The position numbers were made by a program, and so were the translations under genes. From positions 1 to 35,362 of the IMG/VR virus record IMGVR_UViG_3300032665_000107: DNA of 35,362 nucleotides. One strand, given 5' to 3'. The notes under the pieces were generated by a model, which ran no database searches, had not been told where the DNA came from, and saw only the letters and a program-made list of their open reading frames with translations. Of this stretch, positions 12,949-21,166 are shown in pieces. Within the stretch, counting starts at the first letter, position 1. Every line of letters starts with the position of its first letter. The stretch is from a virus.

Positions 12949-13785
12949 TCACTTCGCCCTCACGATCAGCCCGGCTTTGCTGAGCTCGTAGCCAGCGGGG
13001 AGCGTGGTGGTCTTGTCGGCATTGGCCCCGGAGAGGTAGGCCCCGGAGAGGTTGGCCCCGGAGAGGTTGGCCCTGGAGAGGTCGGCCCCGTAGAGGTCGG
13101 CCCCGGAGAGGTTGGCCCTGGAGAGGTCGGCCCCGGAGAGGTTGGCCCTGGAGAGGTTGGCCCTGGAGAGGTCGGCCCTGGAGAGGTTGGCCCCGTAGAG
13201 GTTGGCCCTGGAGAGGTAGGCCCTGGAGAGGTCGGCCCTGGAGAGGTCGGCCCCGGAGAGGTCGGCCCCGGAGAGGTTGGCCCCGTAGAGGTTGGCCCCG
13301 TAGAGGTCGGCCCTGGAGAGGTCGGCCCCGGAGAGGTTGGCCCCGTAGAGGTTGGCCCTGGAGAGGTTGGCCCCGTAGAGGTTGGCCCTGGAGAGGTCGG
13401 CCCCGGAGAGGTTGGCCCCGGAGAGGTCGGCCCTGGAGAGGTCGGCCCCGTAGAGGTTGGCCCCGGAGAGGTTGACGACCGGCCCGACCTTGACCTTGGC
13501 CGCACGCAACTTTCCACCCGTGTCGACGACCTTGACACCACGAGGAACCGTGATCTCTACGATGGTCGGTCCCCATCTCAACGCTTCGGCGACTGACCGA
13601 CAGAAGTTGATCCCCTGGCCGCAATCTTTCTCGGGGTCAAGGTCGATGCCATCAGCGGTGACTGTCGTGCCCTCCGTGTAGGTGAGCTTGTGTACTGCGG
13701 TCGGCGACTGCAGCTCCTTCGTCACCCCCTTGTAGTAGGGAAGAGACCGAATGACGGAGTGGCTGCTCGTCGCCTCAGCGGTCAC
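12949..13785 (-). CDS. Pentapeptide-repeat protein
   Basis: I prefer GTG 13785 (GAAGG nine bases upstream) over TTG 13794. After a ~100-residue N-terminal domain ([20 protein letters not shown], then [12 protein letters not shown]) come 30 uninterrupted A[ND]L[SY][GR] pentapeptides, which fold as a right-handed quadrilateral beta-helix. A short C-terminal cap follows ([17 protein letters not shown]). Some pentapeptide proteins (MfpA, Qnr) mimic DNA and protect or inhibit gyrase; most have no known role. The regular stretch would be about 7-8 coils long. Target unknown. Confidence 0.85.
   Translation of the reverse strand: MTAEATSSHSVIRSLPYYKGVTKELQSPTAVHKLTYTEGTTVTADGIDLDPEKDCGQGINFCRSVAEALRWGPTIVEITVPRGVKVVDTGGKLRAAKVKVGPVVNLSGANLYGADLSRADLSGANLSGADLSRANLYGANLSRANLYGANLSGADLSRADLYGANLYGANLSGADLSGADLSRADLSRAYLSRANLYGANLSRADLSRANLSRANLSGADLSRANLSGADLYGADLSRANLSGANLSGAYLSGANADKTTTLPAGYELSKAGLIVRAK
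13024..13473. repeat. 15-bp tandem repeat array (30 units)
   Basis: The DNA encoding the pentapeptides consists of nearly identical 15-bp units (GGCC-C/T-NGAGAGGT-type). Variation is confined mostly to the N/D, S/Y and G/R codons. Such homogeneity points to recent expansion by slippage or recombination, so length is probably variable between relatives and assemblies. Confidence 0.85.
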
Positions 13786-14029
13786 GATCCACAACCTTCA
13801 TTCCGTTTTCATCACGAACCTTCACAGCCTCGGCGCAGTTGGCGCAGTTAGTCCAGCCGTTCGCCTTCGGGTGAACGACGTGCGGCTCCGTGACTCCGCA
13901 GACACGAGGAGGGGCGTTGTAGATCTGGTCCAATGCCTTTTGCAACCCCTCCAACGTCAGCGAAGAGGGCTCAGTGTTCACGTTCGACACGAGCCATGGG
14001 CTCTCCTCGGGTACTTGGGGGCTACTCAC
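13775..14029 (-). CDS. Small Cys-containing protein (84 aa)
   Basis: The start is placed at GTG 14029, overlapping the upstream TAG; a GTG further in (about residue 15) is an alternative after GAGGAG. The middle is helical ([14 protein letters not shown]), followed by RVCG, HVVHP and NCANC, a likely zinc site. It overlaps the start of the pentapeptide gene by 11 nt. Function unknown. Confidence 0.55.
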   Translation of the reverse strand: MSSPQVPEESPWLVSNVNTEPSSLTLEGLQKALDQIYNAPPRVCGVTEPHVVHPKANGWTNCANCAEAVKVRDENGMKVVDRDR

Positions 14030-14849
14030 CGGATTTCGATTTCTCAAGCTGATCGATGACGTGGCGAGCCTCGGCGAAGGTGAGATCCTCCGGACTGGTG
14101 AAAGTGGGGATGATTCCCTGGATTATTGGTCCAGGGTTGATGTTGGGGCCGACCAGCACACCTATACGGTCGATTTGAGCCTTCTGAGCCATCTTCATGC
14201 CCCCACGGGGGGGCTGGGAGGTTTGCGGGGCTCCTGAGCGATTCTGGGCCGTCTCACGGGATTCTGGCTGGAATCTGCCGTTGTCCACGATCTCCTCGGC
14301 TGAGACTTCCCCCATTCCGAAGAGATCGGCCTGGGCTCGGTTGGTGGCTCGGGTCATGGCTGTGGCCGGGATGTCGTGGCTGGGATTGGAGAAGTGCTGC
14401 CGGCCGGTGCAGTTCTCGTCGCAGTGGACGTGTCCGGTGGGCCTGCCCGAGTCGGGCCAGGTCTCCCAGCGAGTACAGGTGGACGAGTCACAGCATCGCT
14501 CATGGATATCGCAGGCCCCGATGCCGTCCTGGAATCGTCCATTGGGAGCCAGGGCCCGGACCGTGCACTGGACCCTCTCGATCCTGCTCCGCGGTCCCCG
14601 CTCCACGTCCTCTTTCAGGAGCTCGGTGGAGACGTTGAAGGCGACCGAGAGCTTGCGCCACGCTGACTTCTTCTTGAATCGCTTGTCCCCGATGATCTGG
14701 TAGTCCGAGTCGTCCAAGAGGGCGGCGCAGAGTTGGTGATAGGCCTGCTGCATCGCTACGACCTGCTCGACCGGGGCTGATTGGATCAGAGCCGGGTTGA
14801 TCGGAACCAGGGGACCGTCGACTACTTCCACCTCTGCTGGCTCGACCAT
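14022..14849 (-). CDS. Rad52-like single-strand annealing candidate
   Basis: The 275-residue protein is the first gene after the leaderless promoter at 14856. It has YQIIGDKRFKKKSAWRKL, then RVQCTVRALAPNGRFQDGIG and HDIPATAMTRATNRAQADLFG, followed by GEVSAEE. The order of a beta-rich strand with G-x-G followed by an ATA-TRA-NRA helix resembles the Rad52/Sak annealing core, and relatives occur widely in phages. Between these parts is a Cys-rich insert (IHERCCDSSTC, CDENC) that could bind zinc. The acidic C-terminal tail is typical of annealing or ssDNA-binding proteins. Annealing activity is inferred, not shown. Confidence 0.5.
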   Translation of the reverse strand: MVEPAEVEVVDGPLVPINPALIQSAPVEQVVAMQQAYHQLCAALLDDSDYQIIGDKRFKKKSAWRKLSVAFNVSTELLKEDVERGPRSRIERVQCTVRALAPNGRFQDGIGACDIHERCCDSSTCTRWETWPDSGRPTGHVHCDENCTGRQHFSNPSHDIPATAMTRATNRAQADLFGMGEVSAEEIVDNGRFQPESRETAQNRSGAPQTSQPPRGGMKMAQKAQIDRIGVLVGPNINPGPIIQGIIPTFTSPEDLTFAEARHVIDQLEKSKSGE

Positions 14850-14855
14850 CCCCCT

Positions 14856-14885
14856 ACCCTAACGAATCTGTCATGACTGTGTCAA
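14856..14885 (-). promoter_or_regulatory. Leaderless leftward promoter with operator-like 17-mer
   Basis: Read leftwards: TTGACA (14885-14880), an 18-bp spacer, then TAGGGT (14861-14856), followed by 6 nt and ATG 14849. The plus-strand sequence 14869-14885 is an exact copy of the 17-mer at 2379-2395. It should drive the Rad52-like gene and the accessory block, under the same regulator as the repressor cassette. Confidence 0.7.
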
Positions 14886-14894
14886 GCAGGACTT

Positions 14895-15671
14895 TCAGGT
14901 GGGAGTTGCGTACTTACCGTCCCTGGTGAACGCATACTGGGCATAGGGTCCGGTGCCCACGAAGATGACATATCCCACGTCGTTGCCGGTTCCGAAGGTG
15001 GAGATGCCGGCGATTTCGGACAGGTTCACGCCCCAGTCTGGGTGGATGTTGAACCCTCCGAGATAAGGGGGAGTTCCGCTTCCCTCCACGGCGTAGGCCC
15101 AAATGGATCCGTTCTCGGGATTGAGCACCCACGTTCCGCCACTCACTGGGTCTGTGACTTGCATGTTCAGCTCCGGTACTGGTCGGGGGTGGATAGGTCT
15201 TCCCGGCAGCCACCCGTCTTCGATGACCCACTGGTCATAGGATCCGCGATCGACCCACTGGTGGCCCGGGGATCCGGGGTAGAGGACGGGGCCGATGCCC
15301 GGGTAGGCGGCGATGAGCCAGTCGACTTGACTGGGAAGGATGTCGATCTCGGTGCAGGCCTCCATAGCGTCGTGCCAGTCGGAGAAGCTGCAGTAGGTGG
15401 CGGGGACCCAGCCTGCGGTGATCTTGGCTGCCGCCGCATCGGCAGCCTGTTCGGGACTGTAGTCACCCTGCTCCATGTCGGAGCAGACGGCAGAAAGGGA
15501 GTTGGCCGCGAGAGGATCAGCCGAGATCGAAAAGGGGATGGCGGACGGGAACCGGGCCCGCATGGCCTGGTAGGAAGGCCACTCGCCATTGATGTATCCG
15601 CCCACGTACTGCGGGGCTGGAATACCGGCCGGGATCGATGCCGGATCAATGGCATCGTATCCCGTCGCCAT
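14895..15671 (-). CDS. GH25-like lysozyme/endolysin
   Basis: ATG 15671 shares its A with the preceding TGA. The first ~170 residues follow the glycoside-hydrolase pattern of actinophage lysins: GYDAIDPASIPAG at the start, YVGGYINGEW, SDMEQGDYSPEQAADAA with probable acid E67, ATYCSFSDWHDAM, and GHQWVDRGSYDQW as the last barrel strand. These are TIM-barrel muramidases. The last ~90 residues look like an added binding domain. It is one of three cell-wall-active proteins in the window and the best endolysin candidate. Confidence 0.65.
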   Translation of the reverse strand: MATGYDAIDPASIPAGIPAPQYVGGYINGEWPSYQAMRARFPSAIPFSISADPLAANSLSAVCSDMEQGDYSPEQAADAAAAKITAGWVPATYCSFSDWHDAMEACTEIDILPSQVDWLIAAYPGIGPVLYPGSPGHQWVDRGSYDQWVIEDGWLPGRPIHPRPVPELNMQVTDPVSGGTWVLNPENGSIWAYAVEGSGTPPYLGGFNIHPDWGVNLSEIAGISTFGTGNDVGYVIFVGTGPYAQYAFTRDGKYATPT

Positions 15672-15979
15672 CAGCTCGGAGCAGGTGGAGCGGAGGTCGG
15701 ACCCTCGTCAGCCGGGGCTGCTGTGGTCGCGTCGGATGAAGGCTTGGCTGCCGTCACCTGGGAGTCCAGGGTGGCCAGATCGGCGGTCACGGCGTTCACC
15801 CCGGCAGAGATGTCATCGCTCTCATTGCCGATGGCGGCGATCAAGGCGGTCACATCGGTGACCAACTGCGTGGTCTCGGTCTGCAGGGCGGCAAGGGCGG
15901 TGTCGTTTGCGGTCACTTGAATCCTCAGTTCTCTCAGCTCCGCGAGGATCTCGTGGAGCGTTTCTCGTTCACCAGCCAT
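15671..15979 (-). CDS. Coiled-coil protein with Ala/Pro-rich tail
   Basis: The 102-residue product is a long amphipathic helix (LHEILAELRELRIQVTANDT onwards) with regular heptads up to about residue 78, then a Pro/Ala/Ser-rich tail. It is directly coupled to the lysozyme gene. Small coiled-coil proteins next to lysins can be virion attachment or oligomerisation factors. Nothing specific is visible. Confidence 0.6.
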   Translation of the reverse strand: MAGERETLHEILAELRELRIQVTANDTALAALQTETTQLVTDVTALIAAIGNESDDISAGVNAVTADLATLDSQVTAAKPSSDATTAAPADEGPTSAPPAPS

Positions 15980-15991
15980 CGTACTCCGATC

Positions 15992-16231
15992 TTAGTCAGG
16001 AACGGTGAACTCGAGGGAGCCCGCCAGATCGTTGGTATCGCACTGGAAATACCAGCACAGCTTCTCCAGGTGATCGGGTCTGAACGCCTTCTTGCCCGAT
16101 GCGTATTCGCACAGGTAGGACCCGATGATCCCACAGTCCGCGGCCACGACGTAGTCCTTGATCTTCTCGCCCTTCTCGTCCACATTGGCCAGGAGCATGG
16201 CGCGGAGCTTGGTGATGCGGAAGGTGACCAC
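15992..16231 (-). CDS. Second XRE-like HTH regulator
   Basis: I place the start at GTG 16231: TATATT ends 6 nt upstream and no ribosome site is seen, matching the leaderless geometry elsewhere. The 79-residue protein has ITKLRAMLLANV, CGIIGSYLCEYASGKKAFRP and LEKLCWYFQCDTNDL, the helices of a Cro/XRE-type HTH. It may be a Cro-like counterpart of the protein at 2548 or a regulator of the lysis/lysozyme genes that follow it. Confidence 0.65.
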   Translation of the reverse strand: MVTFRITKLRAMLLANVDEKGEKIKDYVVAADCGIIGSYLCEYASGKKAFRPDHLEKLCWYFQCDTNDLAGSLEFTVPD

Positions 16232-16237
16232 CCCGAA

Positions 16238-16243
16238 AATATA
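16238..16243 (-). promoter_or_regulatory. -10 box of the second HTH gene
   Basis: TATATT (read leftwards) lies exactly 6 nt before GTG 16231, in an AT-rich stretch. No good -35 is seen 17-18 nt upstream, so this may need an activator or an extended element. Confidence 0.4.
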
Positions 16244-16360
16244 TATCTTCTGATACCCTGGGTGGCGGACACTGCGGTGCCGGGCCCGCACCTCAACCGG
16301 ACCTAGCCAGTCGGGGGATGATGAAAGGTATGGACTGCAGAGTGGCTCCTGCAGACAGGC

Positions 16361-16391
16361 CTCAGTCCGGGTTCGAATCCCGGGGGTGTCC
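16361..16391 (+). other. tRNA 3'-half-like sequence, candidate attP core
   Basis: CCGGG (16367-16371), TTCGAAT, CCCGG (16379-16383) is a perfect T-arm, followed by GGGTGTCC like an acceptor strand. No cloverleaf of normal length fits: the best nearby 5' strand gives only 5 of 7 pairs and a 60-nt RNA. GGACACT at 16267 pairs fully but makes the RNA 125 nt. Phage attP cores often copy the 3' half of a host tRNA gene. It lies in a 159-nt gene-free gap and ends at the stop of the 1313-aa gene. No integrase is visible. Confidence 0.45.
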
Positions 16392-19300
16392 TACACGGCA
16401 GGCGAGGAGAGCGGGGCCACTGTCTCGCTCGGGGGCAGGCCGGGATAGCGCTTCAAGGCTGCCTGGTACTGGGCGTAGAGCTCCTGGGGACTGATGTTGT
16501 AATCGCTGTTGAGCGGATCCGGCACCGTCCCTGGGTACTTGAGCAACGTCGAGAAGTCGCCGGTCTCCCAGGCGTTGTCGGCGTCTGCTTCGGCCTGCTG
16601 GTAACGATCGATCTCGTGCTCGGCACTGATCTGTTGCAGGTTGAGGTGCTGGACTTCGGTGAAGGGGATGTTGAGGGCGTTGAAGATGGCCTTGGCGTAC
16701 TCACCGGCCCCCTCCTTGCGAATCGCTCGAGCGTTTGCCGAGAGCCCCAGGGCATCGTCCAGGACGGTGACTTCGGGGATCTCCTGCTCCAATGCTTGGA
16801 TCGGGGATCCCGAAGGGGCTGCGGACTTGGATCCGTAGACGTCGGAGTAGGTCATGTTGGGATACAGGGTCTGGGAGCCGTAGATGATGTTGGGATCAAT
16901 AGCCGCGAAAGGTGCCGAGATGATGGGGTTGAGGGCCGAGATCCATCCACCGAGGGTGGCGTAGTTGGCCACGTCCCGGAACGGGTCGAGCTCTCGGATG
17001 TCGATGGCACTGACGTTCCCCTGGGCGTCCGGCTGTCCCAGGAACAAAAGGAGCTGCATCCTCTCGTCCAGACCCGACGAGAAGTTGTCGGTGTTCTGGG
17101 TGGCCAGCGTCGACAGGAAGCTGGTGCGCCATGGGTGGTCGACCGGGTAGGTCATCACGTACTTGAGGACGTGCTTGGTCCATCCGTAGAAGGGGAAGAA
17201 CTTGCGAGCCGTCGAGATTTCCAACGGGGTCATGGCCTGCAGGTTCCCCATCACTCTTTCGGCCGACTGCATCCCCAGGAAATGGGCTCTGTCGGCAGTC
17301 ATGGCGACTCGCTCGCCGGTCAATGGGTCATTGATCCAACCCTTCCGTTCCGCCTTGGCCACACCGTCGAGGTAGGCGATGGAGCGTTGCATGTCGGAGA
17401 CGAAGTTGGTGAACCGGAAGTTGATGTCGGCTGCTGCTGAGGCCCACTGCACCGCCGTAGCCACCTTGGGATTCAGACCCCACTGCTCGAGCTTGGCCTG
17501 CAATGCCCACTTCGCCGCCGTCCGGCCCCCCATGGTATGTACGGCCTGGTCCACCGAAGGTGTCCCGTACTGGGCGGAGCCCTGAAGGACTTCGGGGTCG
17601 ATGATGTCCTGGTGCTCACCCTTGCTGTAGGCGGACACAGCCTTGTAGGCGTCGCCGATGAACTTGAGGGATCCGGGATTGATCCGCAGAGCCAACAACA
17701 TGGTCCCCCCGCCGGCGACGTGCATCGTGTATCGGGGACTGAGGCCCAATAGGCTGTATTTGAACACTCCGGTCGTCTTGTCCCACAGGCCTTTCAGGGG
17801 AAACTGGCCCGGTCCCAGCATGAATTCGATCTGCTTCACCAAAGCGGTAGGGATGTAGTAGGTCTCGTTGTCGTCCAGGCCGAACTCGTGGGGGTCCAGC
17901 CCCATGTGGGCCTTGATGTCGAAGGCCGAATGGCCGTACTCGTCGTGGATCAGGCTGGTGATCACCCCCCCGGGAGCCGCACCTTCGGCCGTCTCGATCT
18001 GTTCCAGGTGAGTTTTTGCGATGGCCTGCTTGAACTGGGTGCCCGCTCTCAGCATGGGCTTCAGCCACTCGTTGAAGAAGTCCAGGGTCACGTCCCGGGA
18101 GAGGATGTCGTTGGTGGCTTTGTTCACCCCCAAATAGACGTCGTTCATGGTGTTGGACATGTCCATGCCCCGCTTGAAGGCGGCATCGACGGTCGGGTAC
18201 TTCATCGGGTTGACGTAGACCCCTTCGGACATAGCGCTACTCGTTGCGTCCTTGGGTGAGACCCTCGGCACGTAAGAAGGCTCGAATCCTCTGGCTCGCA
18301 TCGAGTCGTACTCGTTCAATGCGTCCTGTCGGAACGCAGCCGCATCCCCGGGGTCCAGTCCCGGAATCAAGGGGTCGTTGAACATCGGATCGGAGATGGC
18401 AGTGATCAGTTGCCACATCCGGGTCGGGTCCTTGCGGATCCGGTCCACGATGTCGGGGGCGTAGTCCTTGTCCTTGAGATAGGCCGCGGCCTTGTCGGCC
18501 AGGATCTCTGAGGCATCAGAGGCCAGGAAGTTGTTGATGAAGAGGGTCTTGACCACATCCTGGGCTGCGCCCGGAGGGTGAGCCTTGATCTCTTCGGAGA
18601 ACCGCGTGACCGCCTTCTCGGCCTGTTCGTTCAGGTACTTTGCCGATTTCTTGTAGCTCGAGGCGTACTTGCCTTCGTAGGACTTCTCGTAGTCGTTGAG
18701 GAGCTTCATCCGGGCTTGGCTGTAGGCCCGGGCGATGGTGAGCTCGGACTTGAGCTTGGCCAGCATCGGGACCGAGTCCCAACCCTGCTGAGCAGGGATC
18801 AGTCTGCCCGTCGCCGTGCGACCTGACTCCCGCTTCTGGAAGGCCTTGGCATTCATCTTGCGAATGGCCTCTTTGGACAGCCGGTTGAACTCCCGCCAGT
18901 CCTTGGCGGTTGCGGCTTTCTCCATCCGCTCGAGGATGCCGTCCTTGCCAGTCAAGGCCCCGAAGGCTTGGCGGTAGTTGAACGGCATGTTCTCTTGCAT
19001 CATGGCCGGGACACCGGCGATCGACTGGCGGATCTGGTCGATGGTGGCCATGTGAGGCTCGAAGCCAGCCTCCAACTGCTGGGTCTGGGCCATGATGTCG
19101 TCGGAGACCTTGGATGCCTTGTCGGCCGCTTCGATGGCTTGGTCCACCGCCTGGCGTTGGGCGAAAAGGTGACTGGTGGATTCGTAGAACTGGGTAGTGC
19201 CGTCTGGATGCTTCAGAGGCACGATCTGGCCACTGGACAGCATCCGCTCCTTGTGCCACTCCTCCCACGGCTGGTAGGCCTTGATGGCTTCTCGGACAGG

Positions 19301-20332
19301 AACGTCGATCGAGTCGTCGTTGATCAGGCTCTCGGTCGTTCTTCCCGAGCGCATGAGCTGGGTGAACTGGGTCAGTTGTCCCGGCTCTTCGATCCCATCG
19401 GGCCCGATCTTGTCCCTGGTCAACTGAGACAGGGCTTTGGTGAGGTTCCCGGTCAGTTCCTTCTTCTCGATCAGGGCTTTGTTACGAAGTGATGCCAATG
19501 TGTGGGCCCCTGTACTGAGGATGTGGCCGACGCCGAGGTTCTGGGCCCGGGTAGCCGCTCGCTGAGACAACGTGGGTGTCCCGATGATCTGGTTCCCTTC
19601 GGCATCCAGGATCGGCTTTCCATCGATGTCCGTCAATGCCCGGGTGGCAGTGCCGATCTTGATCGATCCGATAGCCTTCCCGGCTATCCGGATCGACCCG
19701 GTGTTGCCGAGAGCCTTGGCTGTCACTCCCAGTCTGTCCGCTAAGGCCTCTCCTGCTGCACTGGAGGCGATGGCTGAGCCGGCCCCGGCATCCAAGTACT
19801 TGAGGCCGGGCATGACGTCTAGGAGCGATGTGATGGGCTGTTCGGCCAGCTTCTCCAGCCCGGCTTTGATGTTCCCCGCCTTGAGGACCGTGCCCAGATC
19901 GTAGGCACCGGGGATCCAGGACAGGGCCGTCTGGGTCAATGCGTTAGCCAGCGGGTCCTTTCCAGCAAGTCGGGCTGGGTCCTCGAGATCATCGACGGTG
20001 TCCTTGAAGGTGTCCCAGATGTTGGCGGCAAGTCTTGTCGGCATGAGACCGGTGAAGATGGATTGGGCGTTGGTGATGGTATTGCCGATGATGTTCGCCG
20101 CTGACGGATTGTCCGAAGGCAGGGCCGTGTTGTAGTCCATGCCGGCGGCAGCCAGGATGGCTCTGGTTCGTTCAGCATTGGACATGGTGTAGTAACCGCT
20201 GGTCAGGCGGGACGAATCCAGGGTGTAGACGTTGTTGACCGCGACGGTGGGGATCTTCTGGGTCTGGGCCCAGGACTTGATCTTGGTCCAGTCGGTGTCG
20301 AAGGTCTGGACCGCCGGCTTCGGCTGGCTCAC
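16391..20332 (-). CDS. Large internal virion / ejection protein (1313 aa)
   Basis: GTG 20332 directly follows the previous TAG. At 1313 residues this is the longest gene. It is mostly helical, with long charged helices (about 360-650) and a hydrophobic Gly-rich stretch (about 840-900, YSLLGLSPRYTMHVAGGG). A conserved-looking region follows near 1060-1110 (ARKFFPFYGWTKHVLKYVMT). Size, position after two Q/A-rich proteins and lack of tail genes match the large internal-core or ejection protein of podoviruses (compare T7 gp16, P22 gp16/gp20). No lysozyme motif was recognised. It probably enters the host with the DNA. Confidence 0.7.
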   Translation of the reverse strand: MSQPKPAVQTFDTDWTKIKSWAQTQKIPTVAVNNVYTLDSSRLTSGYYTMSNAERTRAILAAAGMDYNTALPSDNPSAANIIGNTITNAQSIFTGLMPTRLAANIWDTFKDTVDDLEDPARLAGKDPLANALTQTALSWIPGAYDLGTVLKAGNIKAGLEKLAEQPITSLLDVMPGLKYLDAGAGSAIASSAAGEALADRLGVTAKALGNTGSIRIAGKAIGSIKIGTATRALTDIDGKPILDAEGNQIIGTPTLSQRAATRAQNLGVGHILSTGAHTLASLRNKALIEKKELTGNLTKALSQLTRDKIGPDGIEEPGQLTQFTQLMRSGRTTESLINDDSIDVPVREAIKAYQPWEEWHKERMLSSGQIVPLKHPDGTTQFYESTSHLFAQRQAVDQAIEAADKASKVSDDIMAQTQQLEAGFEPHMATIDQIRQSIAGVPAMMQENMPFNYRQAFGALTGKDGILERMEKAATAKDWREFNRLSKEAIRKMNAKAFQKRESGRTATGRLIPAQQGWDSVPMLAKLKSELTIARAYSQARMKLLNDYEKSYEGKYASSYKKSAKYLNEQAEKAVTRFSEEIKAHPPGAAQDVVKTLFINNFLASDASEILADKAAAYLKDKDYAPDIVDRIRKDPTRMWQLITAISDPMFNDPLIPGLDPGDAAAFRQDALNEYDSMRARGFEPSYVPRVSPKDATSSAMSEGVYVNPMKYPTVDAAFKRGMDMSNTMNDVYLGVNKATNDILSRDVTLDFFNEWLKPMLRAGTQFKQAIAKTHLEQIETAEGAAPGGVITSLIHDEYGHSAFDIKAHMGLDPHEFGLDDNETYYIPTALVKQIEFMLGPGQFPLKGLWDKTTGVFKYSLLGLSPRYTMHVAGGGTMLLALRINPGSLKFIGDAYKAVSAYSKGEHQDIIDPEVLQGSAQYGTPSVDQAVHTMGGRTAAKWALQAKLEQWGLNPKVATAVQWASAAADINFRFTNFVSDMQRSIAYLDGVAKAERKGWINDPLTGERVAMTADRAHFLGMQSAERVMGNLQAMTPLEISTARKFFPFYGWTKHVLKYVMTYPVDHPWRTSFLSTLATQNTDNFSSGLDERMQLLLFLGQPDAQGNVSAIDIRELDPFRDVANYATLGGWISALNPIISAPFAAIDPNIIYGSQTLYPNMTYSDVYGSKSAAPSGSPIQALEQEIPEVTVLDDALGLSANARAIRKEGAGEYAKAIFNALNIPFTEVQHLNLQQISAEHEIDRYQQAEADADNAWETGDFSTLLKYPGTVPDPLNSDYNISPQELYAQYQAALKRYPGLPPSETVAPLSSPAV

Positions 20333-21154
20333 CTAGTCCCCAGTCCCGGGGTTGTCCGGGTTATCGGTCGAGGGGTTCGTTGGGCCGGAGGCTGGCGGAT
20401 TGGGCTTCCCGGGCGTCGTTGTTCCAGGTGCGGAGTTGCCGATGGTGGCGGCATAGGCCTGCTGGACCCACTGCGGCGTGCCTGCGATGGAGAAGGTCGG
20501 GGTGCCTGTTTCGGTCTTGTACTGGGCCTCGGACTGCAGGGCGGAGAGGATTCCTTGGTAGGGGGCCGTCTGCATGTAGAGGTTGAGCGCCTCCCCAGTG
20601 CCCTGGAGAGCCCCTGTGATGGCCCCTGCGCCTGCGGCATTGGCCGCAGCCACCTGCTTGGCCGGTCCGGCCAGAGCAGCGGCGTAGGCGGGATCCTGGC
20701 CGTAGGCGACGCCCCCGATGGCCTGACCTAGGCCGGCAGCGTAGGAAGTGTCGTTCGATGCCACCTGGTTGTTCAGGTAAGGGGTGATCCCCGATTCAGC
20801 CGAGGCGAACTGGCTGATCAGTCCGTCCATCAGTTGGCTGGCATAGTCGGTCGGGGTGGTGGTCGAAGAGGAGCTTGGAGGCTGGTTGGACTGAGTCCTG
20901 ACCTCTTGCTCCTCAGTTGGGGTCAGTTGGTCCTGGGGTACGAAAACCAACTTCCCGTTCTTCATGATCGGGACGTTGCCTGCCTGCATCTCGGCGACGT
21001 TGGATTCGGACTGAGCCTTGGCCTGATCTTTCAGAGACTGATCCTGGGTATCTGGACCGGCGGCCATGTACTCGGCCGGGGTCATCCCCTGAGCGTTGGC
21101 GTCGGCCAACTCAGATGGGGTCAATACAGGGGGGAACTTGTCGTCGTCAGCCAT
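20333..21154 (-). CDS. Internal virion protein candidate (273 aa)
   Basis: The acidic N-terminus (FPPVLTPSELADANAQGM) leads to a Ser/Thr linker, then Ala/Gly-rich helices (VAAANAAGAGAITGALQGTG) and a Pro/Thr/Asn tail. Such composition is typical of podovirus ejection proteins, which must unfold to pass the portal. It lies directly upstream of the 1313-aa gene, and start and stop abut. No family recognised. Confidence 0.55.
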   Translation of the reverse strand: MADDDKFPPVLTPSELADANAQGMTPAEYMAAGPDTQDQSLKDQAKAQSESNVAEMQAGNVPIMKNGKLVFVPQDQLTPTEEQEVRTQSNQPPSSSSTTTPTDYASQLMDGLISQFASAESGITPYLNNQVASNDTSYAAGLGQAIGGVAYGQDPAYAAALAGPAKQVAAANAAGAGAITGALQGTGEALNLYMQTAPYQGILSALQSEAQYKTETGTPTFSIAGTPQWVQQAYAATIGNSAPGTTTPGKPNPPASGPTNPSTDNPDNPGTGD

Positions 21155-21166
21155 GGGTCAATCCTC

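Noticed and set aside
12966-13596. Long alternative frames on both strands over the pentapeptide gene
   Set aside because: A 15-bp tandem repeat with no stop in any phase opens all frames; the low-complexity products (for example SPGPT repeats) are artefacts.
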